From Serinus canaria (lineage: Eukaryota > Chordata > Aves > Passeriformes > Fringillidae): a stretch of 64,000 nucleotides of DNA. How positions within the stretch are numbered: the stretch's first letter is position 1; every line of letters starts with the position of its first letter. The stretch lies in contig NC_066315.1 in NCBI RefSeq assembly GCF_022539315.1, positions 90,994,990 to 91,058,989 of the forward strand, in the 5' to 3' direction. Both the position numbers and the translations under genes were made by a program. Shown here piece by piece: positions 1 to 12,500 of the stretch. The notes under the pieces were generated by a model. It had not been told where the DNA came from and did not search any database. It saw nothing but the letters and a program-made list of their open reading frames with translations.

Positions 1-519
1 CATAGTTCTTGTAAGAGGAATAGTTTTGTGAAGCATAGTTTGTAAAGTATCTTCCAGATGAAGGATATATGGAAGAGGAATTGGGATAGGATAATTCTTG
101 GTCACTTATATGCCTTCCTTTGGTACACGCTTGTTGATTCCTCCATTTTGTATTTTCTCCGCCAAATGAGAGCCTGTTATCACAGAGCTCATTTCCTTGC
201 ACATCACTGGGTATGTATTCTGCTGAGTACTCCTTCACTGGGCTGATCTGGTATGAAGAGGCCCCAGGAGCCAAATCCGTGCAGGGCACGGAGTTCCTGA
301 GCTGTCTCAGCCATTGGCTGACACCACCGGCAGGAATATCAGGCTCAACAGCAGGAGAGTCCCCGAGTAGAGACACACTTGCAAAGTTGTCAGATGTCAG
401 ATGACAGGAGGATGATCCATCATCTGCTTGGTAATTGTTTGAGTGAGCAGGAGCAAAAGAAGCATCTTCAGAATACTCTTCATACTGAGACAAAAAACCT
501 TGATTCCAGTCAGAACTTC
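1..519 (-). CDS. Zinc-finger gene exon 14, open through the left edge (partial)
   Basis: The acceptor is TTTATTCAG. From 519 to base 1 the frame stays open for 172 codons; no stop or convincing donor was found, so the exon runs past the window. It begins (G)SSDWNQGFLSQYEEYSED, continues acidic and Ser-rich, and ends in Tyr/Ser/Asn-rich sequence such as SYPNSSSIYPSSGRYFTNY. It looks like an intrinsically disordered, prion-like C-terminal tail. Confidence 0.85.
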
Positions 520-3500
520 CTGAATAAATAAAGGGCAAAATATTAAAATACCAGCTGAAAACACAACTACTTTGAGATTTTATGATGTTTACCTCTGTTC
601 TCCCATTTCCTGCCTTTATGTCTTACCTGAGTTTTGCATTTTTTTTACCCAAAAATTCTAATAGTAAATATATCAGGAAGTGTTACTGTTTGATTTCCAT
701 AACCTTAACTTCTATAGCAATGTCCAGTGAGATAGGAATGTTTTAAGACAGTAAAGTCATTAAAGCTCCAGAAAATTATATCCTGAACTGACTCAGAGGG
801 CACAGACACAGAGTACACCAGCTAAGAAGCACTATGGCTGGCCATAAAATCTGTGCAGGCTCCAGTGTAAACAAACTAGTAGACAAAAAAAAAAAAAAAA
901 AATTACCTTTGTATTCTACATCTGGCCCATAGTGTTCTGGGATGCTTTTCCTTTCTGGAAATTCATCTTGAGGTACTGACATTACTGGGCCTAAACTGTT
1001 GTTGTAATTATCCTAGGTAAGGCAAAAGGTCAGAATGTCTGTTGGCAAATGCAAGAATTTAAGAACTTTATAAAATCTAAAAAGCAACAAATTTCCCATA
1101 GAAAGTTAGCAAAGTACAATTTTAAGTGATAGCAAAGTCCATATGAGGGGTGTGTTGTTACCACATTACACAACTATTTTCCAGTGTTATTTGAAGAGAT
1201 ACATTCCTGGAGAACAGAAGGAGGTCTCTGGTGAAGACAGTATCTCCTGTTTCAAATTTATTGCCTCATGTTTCTTATCATCACCTGGCTAAAATATAAA
1301 ACTGCTGCAGATGCAAATCCTGCCTCCATCTGGAGAATGCAGAACGGAAGGCCCAGCTGAGAGATTCAGCAACAGAAACAATATTTAACTAGTGCTGGTG
1401 GCAGCATTTGCACAGAGATAGTTACTGCAGCTCACCTGACATGGAAGCAAAGAAGCTATGGAGATTTCTGAGGACCAACAGTTAGTCAAGAACATCTTGC
1501 CAACCTTAATCTCAACAGATTAAAACTCTCAACTGAGAGCAAAGCTACACGTTATGAGAAAGACATGCCTACCCACAACCCACAAAAGAAAAAAGTGGCA
1601 CATTTGGGGGGCACTTAAAGCCTCGCTGATCTGAGAACAAAAGCTAACAAGCAAGGGACCACCACAAAAAGGATGACAACCTCAATGGAGAAGCACAATG
1701 GTGCCCAGAATAGAACACACACACAAAAAAAGCCAAAACAGATATATATGATGAAATACTAAGAGAAATGTGCTATGTAGTAAACAGCTTTGTTACTTAA
1801 AAATTGTAAAAAAAGAAAATTGAAATACATTTAACTGGAGGTTTGGACCATGCCTGAACTGCTACAGGTTGGCAGGGTGTTAACACAGTGAGTTTAACCA
1901 CTCCTTTCCTCCCAACAGTAAAACAATTCTGGACAAGATTAAGTTACTTACTGCTGCTTTCTTTTCACAAAAGGCCTTCAAAGCCTCCATGAGTTCCTGT
2001 GTAATGCGAACAACAAGTGTTGCTTCTGAGTCTGAGGTGATGTGAAAAGTCTCCTGTTGAAAAACATGGATAGAATTGATCATTAGGTTGCCAAAGGGTC
2101 AAATACACAAACAGATCAAAGTCATACTCTGATTTTTGTATCACCAAATTTATACTGTTGGTTAACATATGGCATAGATGATACATGTATACAAAAATAT
2201 CAAAAAGCAAAATTTGGAGCATAATTATGGACTGATAAAAGGTAAAACATAAACTTGGATTTCTGTGCCACTCCTGTATTGTCAAGTCCATAAACATTTT
2301 GTTGCAGACAGAGAAGGGCATAAATTTATATTATCTGTGTAGAAAATTGAATAAAAAATAAGCTTCAGGCTGATTACTAAGTAAATGAATTTATAAGTGA
2401 TTCCAGTAAGTTAGAAGAATATAGGCAGTCTTTTGTAAGGAATAGCTGTGATTCCTGTACATCAAAGTCAATTAACTACCAAGTTTTTTTGTAGTTTACT
2501 GATTATCCCTTAGACTTGCTTTTTCTCTCTCTCTTTCTGATGTCACAAGTAACCACAGTGTGGAAGACATGAAGCACACATTACAAAACATTCTACTTCT
2601 AATTTTGGTGTATAAACACAATTCAAACTCAAATAAAACTTTCCAATTGCCTTAGGCACAGAACATGACTTTCACAGAGTAAAAGTCAGGTATTTTTATA
2701 AACTCAAAAGACAAAATGAGGCTTACTATGCCACTGTCAACAGCAACAGAACTGATAAAACTTCCCCAGTCACCCCAAGACCAGCAGCTGTGCTCTCTCT
2801 GGCAGCCCGACCAGACTGGCTGCTCTGGCTCAGCATTATCAACAATCCCATTAGATATGGGCAGCCAGCAGCACTTGAGCACCATCAGTGCTGTTAATTA
2901 ACACTGCTTGTCAGGGTGGCTCCTCAGCAAAGGGGAGAGTCATCCACAGAACAGGCTGAGAGCTCACATTTAATCCAGCCAAGTGCTCTGAGCTAAGCTA
3001 CAGCTACACTAACTTTTGAGGGCAGAGTCCACTAAAATAGAAATTAATGCTGCAAATGAGCTTGATCAGTAATCAGAGGCCCCTTCAAACAATATTCACT
3101 GCATTGCACTGGTGAAACATCCCAACTCTCATCACAACTATTTTACACACATACCAAGAACTCCAGAGCTTTCTGTTTCCGAACAGGATCATTCTGTGGG
3201 ATTGCAGAATAGGGGAAAAAAAATTTAAAAGACTGAATTTTACAGCAGTTGTTGCATCATCTTGTACAGAACAAGACATTTTAATTTTTTATCCAACAAC
3301 AAAAGTCAACAAAAAGAAAATATATCATTTTTAGGTCAGAGCCATAAACATGTAACCTTAGATCTTCAGTATCAGTTTGGTAGCAGCTACACAAACACAA
3401 CTGCATTCCTTCCAATACCAGGAAGAACACATTTCACATCTAAGCCTCATACCTACAGGAGCTATCTTTCCCAGCCTTTCCTCACTCAGGAGCAAAATCA

Positions 3501-6500
3501 CGTTAAAAAAGTCAAGTGCTCAGCTGCATTTAACATAGTACCTGACTAGCCTGAGGCCCACACAACCAACTCTGCCACTAAGATAAAACCAAGGCACTTC
3601 TAAGTGTTTGTCTCCAGAGCTAATCAGGACATACTTCAGTGATCATTTTGAATTTCACCTCTAAGTTAGAAAAAAGGATTGTAAATCTTTAGATATATCT
3701 TAAGATTTAAACCAAAATTTCAGTACAGAATAGTCTTGATCTGAAGGGGGACACAACAGGGAAGGGGAGACTGCAGCACAGCCTGGGAGACCTGGCCTGG
3801 TCACTGGCTCTGAGACTCTCAGTGGCTCTGAACAGGATTTATGAGAGCTAAGGTGAATGCACTGTATTCTCTTCCCCTCTGCTGTGATGAACACAAAACT
3901 CTGATTCATTAGGTCAACTGCTTCTAAAACAATATTAATAAAATACTAAATGAAGCCAAAGAATAAGCATTTTCCAGAAAAAAAAAATAAAAACAAGCAT
4001 AAAGAAACTGACACAAAATGAGACACTTGTGGATATGTGAACCACTTGTACGAAATTACTGCCTCTACATACCTCATGCTTATAATCATCTTCCCACCTT
4101 AAAAGAAAAAAAATTACAATATTAGGATCTATTCTAAAAATTACTAAAACATTAGGTTTACTCGAAATATTTCAGTTTACGAATTTTTATCACTTACTAT
4201 TACTGGATATCTTTCTCTAAGAAATAACAGTGTTTTAAATATGCTGTAAAGGTCCTTATTCTGACTGACTCTCAAAGAGACCAGCAGTGCAGATGAACTT
4301 CTTTACGAATCAGCTAAAGGACACAACTAAAATAATGGTGAATTTATTTTTTTCTTCCTATATAAAGTTTTTTATAAAACTTTCTTAGCAAATGATATCC
4401 CACATAGCAGCTTGAAATTTTAATTGCAATTACTTTTTGAGTGCAGTATTTCAAAAGCCATAGCTGCTACTTCCTCACAGACAAAAAGGAACAATTTACA
4501 GAAGAGGAGTATGTACAGTGGAAAGACAATATAAATTATTTTCCCATATGTCATGACGTTTGCTACAGAAAAATAGATTTTAAAAATCTGTTTGATTCTC
4601 CTGTACAGGTAGTACTCTCACCTTGATTCCTTCTCCAATGGGGCTAGAAAATGAAAAAGAATTATTAGCAACATCACAAGGTTTGCACAGAAGCATTACA
4701 CAAACAGAACAGTTACTGGCTGTGAAGTGGCTGTGCTTTCTGTAAAGGGCAGGATTCAGCAGCAAATGGCACACACACCCATCTTAGAAACCAGCAGGCA
4801 TCCTTGCTGAAAGTCTGTGGGAGACCTGTGCCCTAAAGGCTCTGCAGGGAACCCTACAGCACCTGTGTCCAGGCAGCTGAACCCCACACAAGAAGGCTGT
4901 ATGGAATAAACTGAGGTGGGCTGGCCTCCTCCATGAAAAAAAGTTACAAGGTCTGCATGTGGATTTTTTCCAAGTGAGTACCAGTGAGCCTAAAAACTGT
5001 ACATACAATAGCTAAGTTTCTCATCTCATCTCTATCAGTGTATAAACATGAGGAGGGAGGGAGGGAAAGCCCAGCAAAAAACAAGGCAGTCTAAAACAGT
5101 AACTATGCTTCAGAGAATCAGCTACTGCAGGCTACCTAACTTCTCACTTCTTAAGCACTGTGTTCCAGGATAAGTAACAGGACATGTAATAATTCCCTGC
5201 AAAAGTGACATCTTTAGCCCTACAAGACAAGGCCAAAAGCCTTGTGTTGCCATGTTAACCAGTTCCCATTAACACAGTTAACACATGCTGATGAAGCTGT
5301 TAATGTCCGTTTCATCACTCATACCTGTGTATTAGAGGGCCTTCTTAATTATATCCCCAAATTCATCCTCACTGTCAGAAGAGAGTTTTGACATTTGCCA
5401 GCATGATCTAGTCTCAAGTTACTTACTGCTGCTAACCCAGTAACCACGATTTTCTTCTAAATAACCAGAGGGGTTTTTTTTTTTAATTCACTTGATGTTG
5501 ACCTTATCATCTAACCAGAGCAAACCTTTATATTGAAAGGCACAATGCCTTTGCAGGTAATTTCCCTCTTGTCCATTTTTTCAGAGTTTCATATCCTGTT
5601 GGGCAGGATATGATCAGTGTGGGATCACTCTTTTTGATGTTCCAGATTGATATTTGACCATGTCTTCCACTTCTACAGAAGTCTGCTGACTTGATTGATG
5701 TCAGTTTACTCTGAACTGAGAATTACTGGCTCATTACTGGCTGACATTCCATCTTCTTTGCAAGAGACACAGAAATCAAAAAGATTTCTGCCACCTTGTT
5801 TTGCAGACCAACATTCAAAAGTACAAACCACAGAAGCCACCAATGATCATTAAAAAGAAGAAGAGAAAAAACCCAAAAAAACTGCCCCCCACCCCCCCAA
5901 AGAAAAAAATGCCACCCTACTGCTGTGGCAGGCTCCTACAGCAGGATTCACGCTGAGAAATTCTGTTGATCTTTTCAACCTTCACAGACTTCAATCAAAC
6001 CCACCTTCCTTCTGATATTAACACTAGGGTCAAAAGGTAGCAAGGAGGTATTCCTCCAGACTGGCATCATTAAGGATCTATAGCACACCTGCAGTAACAA
6101 AAGATGTAACTCAGCCATACTGTATAAGGGAAGATGCTGGGTTTCTGTTTGTGGGTTTGGTTTCCATCGTTTCCCACTTTCACCAGTGATTCAGCATGTA
6201 AGTCTTCTGATGATGGAAATGAGGTGGAGGAGACTTTATCAGCTTATTCAGAGAAAGCCACCAAAAAAGCCACCAAGAAAGCCACCAAGCCATCAGAGAA
6301 AGTCACCAAGTCACCACTTTTCCATAACTTTTTACTTTCCTTGATGAGCAAATTACTACAGTTACCATAAATACCTCTAGAACTAAGAAGTTAAAAAAAT
6401 CTAAGGAAGACTGGAAGTCTGGCAATTTCCTTCTTTCATCAGTTCAAAATCATAAAAACCAGTAAAATCTTTGAAAATATTTTGTGGTATTACAAGTTGA

Positions 6501-9500
6501 ATGTTTTACATCAGTCAAACCCTTTGAGTTCAACTAGTAAGTCAAATTAGGCCAAATATCAATTACATCAAATGTACTACATTCAAGAAATTCACATACT
6601 TACATGAGGTAGCTGGTCTTGTGCAACCTTCCATCTAAAAATATAAAAAGTTTCATATCAGACTTTCTGACTAAAATTTCATGACAACAGTCTCTACTGC
6701 AACTGCCTTTAGGAAAGGAACAAGTACTTTTATTTATGCCAACATAATTAAATTGAATTAAATTCCTCACACACAGATATAGACTTCTGTAAATTAAAAT
6801 GAAATTTGAGAAAAAATTTGCTTACATTTGAGAAAATTTAAGTTGCAAAAATTAAAAATTATTGAAGTTAAAGTAATAAAATTTCTGAATCACTGAATTC
6901 AGACTGAACAATTTTCAACTTAAAACATCTAAAACCTTAAATATAAAGCTTTGGCTTTTTTCAGATTAATTTCAATACTACTGTTCTTTTCCCTGGATCT
7001 TTCAGGGTAACCTAAAGGTAAACCTCAGTTCTACTCACTACTGCACTACCTAGAAACACACAGAAAATTTAACCAGTTTTTCCAGCAGTCGTTTTAAAAT
7101 TTACTCTATTAAACATAAATGCACTGATAAAAGACACATTAAGAGATGCTTTGCATTTACTTCCAATTACCTTATACATTTTTAATCCTTCACTCTTCTC
7201 TAGCTCTCCTGCTATTCGTCTGAAAAACGAGACTTTGCATTCTTTTGCATCTGTTGGTTTTCTCTTCATTTTATCTGGAAATTCTTTAGACTGTAAACAA
7301 AACCAGCTTGAAAAGGTTAATATCAAAATTTATCACAATATTAAAAAATTTACACATTTCACCTTCTGGACAAGCTTGCAAAAGACTGGTAAACATTGAT
7401 TTGAATATTATGAACTAATTTCTTCTCTGCAACATATCTAATCAAATTTTAGAGTTACAAAAGTTGTATTCAAAACAAAAAATGGATACCAATGCAAAGC
7501 TTGCTGCCAGAAGCAAACACCCTCTGTACCAAATCCAGCAATGCTATGGACATGCTGGGGATTAAAAAAGAATCCCACTGTTTTTGGAACCTGATCCTGA
7601 AAGCAATCTAAACGCTTAGGAACAGACTTTGGAGCTGAAACAGGCAGCCCTGGACTGCACTGCCTCAACAACCCATAGCATCAGAGCTGTTCATGTTGGC
7701 CTGACCCAGAGAGAGACAACTATACAAGTACTGGCAATTTATTATATGGGAGCTAAAACTTAAAAGTATCTAATTATTTAGAAAAAAAAATAAGGGGAGT
7801 ATCATAAAGAAATTTTGATCAAAATGCATCAAAATTACTCACAATGTATTCTCTTCTGTGTTTATATCCACTAAGATGTTCTATCATGGGTGCCACCTCT
7901 GAATTACACCCACACAGCCTGCACTCGTAACGTGGTTCTCTTCTTCCTTCAAATCTGACTTCAACCACATGCTCTAAACCTGTAAAAGCAAGAGTTACAA
8001 ATATCTCTATTTTACTACAGACTACTGAAACAAATGTTTTCTTTACAATGCTGCTCATCAAATTCAAACTTAATATATGAAAATATTCCGTTTTCAGAAT
8101 TTGACACTCCTTCAGGATTACTTCAATACCTCTATGGACTTATTACCCCATCAGCTAAATGTATCTCTTTCCAATATCTTTCTTTCTGAAAGGAAATACA
8201 TCATCTATGGCAGATTTCAAAGCCCACCAAAAATATTTCATGCATCTTTACTCCTTTCTGGGATATTTTTTCAAGAAACTAACAAAGAGAATGAGAATAG
8301 GAAATGCCCTACAAATATCTAGATTTAAAAACTGCATTTAAAATACTTAGTCAAACATCATTTGGACAGTATCCAAGTAAAAGCAGATGTAGGAAAGACA
8401 CTAATCACTTCACAAAACTGAATCTTTCATAATCTGAAAATGTTCCATAAACTTTTAAGGGTCACAAGAATGAAAATGGGAATATTCTTCATTTTTCCTA
8501 GAAATTACTGAGACAATCCCTTTAAAGTATTCAGAAGCCTTCAAGTTTGAGGCTTCTTACCTAGCATGAAAAGTTTTATTCTGAAAAGCTTGAACATAAT
8601 AAATTTAAAAGCAGTTTAAAACAATTAGGAAAATCCTGCAGCTGTTCCCTTATGTCATAATTTCCAGTACTCTATATTTGTGATGGGTTGATCCCAGCCA
8701 GCAGCCAAGAACCACATAGCTGCTTGCTCACTCACATCCACACCCCTCAGCAGGGTGGGGAGAACACAGGAAGAACAAAAGCAATAAAACTCATGGACTT
8801 AAAGATTGTTTAATAAGTTAAGGAAAGAGGGGTAAAAAAACCCTAAGACCAACCAACATGCAAAAACCCATTGCTCACTTCCCCACAGGAAAGACCAATA
8901 CCCACCTACAGTCTCTGAAGAGCCACCTTGGAAGTTAAACCCTGCTTCCCTCCTTTCTTCTCTCTTTACCTCAACTGTGATCACTGAGCATAACATTACA
9001 TGGTACAGAATATCCTTTGTGCCAGTTTGGGTCAACTGCCCTGTTTGTGCCACCTCCCAGTCTCTTGCCTACCCCCAGCTTATTCAAGGGTGAAGGCCCA
9101 GAATAACAACAGTCTGGATGCAGGTGCACTGCTTAGCAACAGGAAAAACCACTGGGGTGTCATCAAAACTGCTTCAGGCACAAATCCAAAACATACAGGC
9201 TGCTATGAAGAAATTCAATCCCATCTCAGACCTGCTACAGTATCACACTGCTAAATCTTAACTCTGAAAATAAATTATCACCAAAAGAACTGAAAAGTGT
9301 TCTTGCAACTGAAGTGTTTTCTATTACAAATGCTTATAGTAAAGCATTCATATTAAAAGGCCTAACAATTTATTAGGTGGGGTAACTACAAGACAATGCA
9401 CTAAACAGAATTTTTCTGCTAATACTAGGAAATTTGTTACTTAGGCCTTCATCAGAGAACCTATTTCTCTAGGCCACCATGACACGCTTGGAACATTAAG

Positions 9501-12500
9501 GCCACTGACAAGCAGCCTTGCTACTCTCTCCCCTAAGGGTTTCTAATCTTGCAGTTAGAAAGAAAGCATTAAAATTAATCGCAGTACTTCCAGTACAGTC
9601 AAGGACAGTGAGAAAAAATATCTCACAAAGTAGAAACATCTGTATATCCCACCAAATGGAAAGCCACAAAGAACCACTACTGATGACAAGTCACCAGTGG
9701 CATGAAGTCCAGTTGGAGGCCAGAAGGTAGCAGTGCACCCCAGGGGTCAGTACTGGGTCCAGTCCTGTTCAAAACCTTCCTTAACCGTCTGGATGATGAT
9801 GCAGAGCACAACCTCAGCAAGACTGATGATGACACATAACTGAGAGAGATGCAGATACACCAGAGGGTTGTGCTGCCATCCAGAGGGACCCTGAGTGGCT
9901 GGAGCTGGGCTGACAGGAAGCTGAGGCAGATCAGCAAGGGCAAGTGCCAAGTCCTGCATCCAGAGAACAGCAGGCTCCACTCAGCACCAGTAGAGCCATT
10001 CCTGGAATGCTGTGTCAAGTTCTGGACTGCACAGTACAAGAGACATGGGCATATGAAGGGCCATGAAGATGACAATGGTATTAGAGCATCTCTCCTATGA
10101 GAAAAGGCTTAGAATGCTGGAACTGTTTATCCTGAAGAGGAGAAGGCTCAGAGGGGATCTCATCACTGTGTATAAATACTTGAGGTGAGGGTGAAAACAG
10201 GGAGCTGTTTTCAGTGCCAGGACAAGAGGCAATGGCACAACTGAAGCAGGAGATACTTCTGAACATCAGGAAACACATTTTGACTGCATGGAAGACTGAG
10301 CACTGGAACAGATTTCCCTGAGACACTGTAGTTTTTCACCCTGGAGATTTTAAAAGGCCATTTAACATGGTCCCAGACAATCTCCTCTGGGACTTGAACA
10401 GGGGTTAAGATCAGCATAGGCCCCTTCCAACCTCAACCATTCTGTGATCTGGAAGAAGCTGCTTTATTTAAATGGCTCCTTCAGGAACAAATTAACAGTT
10501 AAGGAGGCCTTTATAATACCCAGTGCAGTAAACTAAATTTAAAATGGCATGAGATAGGCAACTTATTAAATACATTTACAGAAAATGAAACAGTAACTAA
10601 AATCCCACCTTTTATTTCAAAGGAAAGCCATTTGGTAACAAATTCAAAGGTATACAATTTATAAAACAAAAACCCATACCAATTAGAGGCTCTTCTCTTC
10701 TGGGATCATTCATAAAATCCTTCAGAGAGGTTATGTACCCTGCGAATGATCTCTTCACTGAAGTAAAAAATACACATAAAGAGACATTACACATTATATA
10801 GTTTACACATAATGTCTATGATCTTAAAGGAGTTTCTAATGGGAGACTAATGGGTGACAAAATTCATTTGCACTCTGAAATGCATTAGGAAACAGGCAAG
10901 ACCTCAGTCCCCCACAGAAAAAGTCCAACACTTTCTCTTCCATAAAAATTTTATACACAAGGATTTAATGTCTCTAAGAAAAGAACCAAATAAGCAAAAC
11001 AAGACTCCTAACACAATTCAGTTTACTGAGGAAAGACCCCAAGTCCACATGCATAGCATGTCCCAGACTGTGTCAGTTCCTATGAAAATAAGAAAAGCCA
11101 TCAACCTCCTCCTCCCATCAAAAGCCTAACACTCCAACAGCATTCAGGGACTGCTTGTTTGGAGTCTGAAGTTCAAGAATTAAATTGCCTTAAGGCTAAC
11201 AAAGAACACAATTTTCACTGATACAGCAAATACCTTCTGAGCTTTGGGCAGCCCAAAGGCTGCACTGACACAGTTCCATATTCCTGAGTTCAAACTAGCA
11301 GTGTTTCAATCAGGGCTCTATCTACTCCTCAATGAGTTTTAATAGCCTGTTTTTTGCTCTGCCTAAAACACTTGTAAAGCATTCCTACTCAGCTTAGAAC
11401 ACCAGCAGAGATCACCTAAATATACCTGCAAAACAATTTCAAAGAGACATTAAGTGTATTCACATGTTGGGCATTATAAAAGACTGTGAAGAAGTGTTAA
11501 AAAACATATTTTTAATCTGAAAAAAAGTGCAGAACTAGAATTCATCTAGCTAATTACATATAACTGACCAATGAATTACATAAGAGTAATTAACACTGCT
11601 AGTTTCTTCAAATTGGAGCAAACAAATAGAAATACCACAAGCATGGCACTGTTATTGTATTCTTTCCCACTAGGATGTCAGGTTATGGCTAAAAAACCTC
11701 AACCACAACTTCACAAAAAGAGGGATTAATTCTTAAATATTCATGCATTAGAAATATACCTGTGCTACCATCAAGTCAAACTCCAGGATTGCACACAAAG
11801 AAAAACTTCACAAAGTTGCACCATTTAGATGAAAAACCTCTTGCAATTTAACAGTGCTACAAAATACCTTGTGGGACACCTGCCACAGCAACAGTATGGC
11901 CCACTTTCACCAAAAGTTCAGTCTTCTTAAAATCTATGTTTTGGTGGGGTTTTTTTTCACCTGGGGTGACACACAGCATGTGACAGTCAACACATAACAA
12001 GCTGGTGCCCAGTAATTCATCTCCACAGACAGACTTTCATCAACACTTAAATGCAGGCATTTGTGTGCCTGTGCAGCAGCTCAGTGTGAGCTGGTTATTC
12101 CCAAGCTGATAGACTAAGGCACGTGATCTTTCTGATTTAAAATGGAAAGATGCACACGGAAAAAAAGTCACAGGTCTGGTCAAGGTAATGGCCATTTTCT
12201 TCTTGTTTGCTAACACACAACTAAATACTTTTGTCTTAGTTTCATCTTAATAGCAAACAACCCATGCTGCTCTTGGTTTATATGCTTTTGGTTTGTCATA
12301 CTTTCACTGTACACTGAGCATGCTGCAAATTTTTTTATTGACAACTTCACCAACTAAAAAAATACTAGCTAGATTCACTACCATATTGTCAGATAATCAT
12401 GAGGACAGAAACTACGTCTCAAGTTTGAAAGTCTTTCTGTTAAAATACTTGTAACTTCATATTTTCCTAAGATCTTATTTTACATAAATTAACCAATGCA

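Noticed and set aside
6134..6370. Plus-strand frame with Lys-Ala-Thr-Lys repeats
   Set aside because: It is produced by a 12-bp tandem repeat inside intron 8 of the minus-strand gene. It has no splice context or family resemblance.
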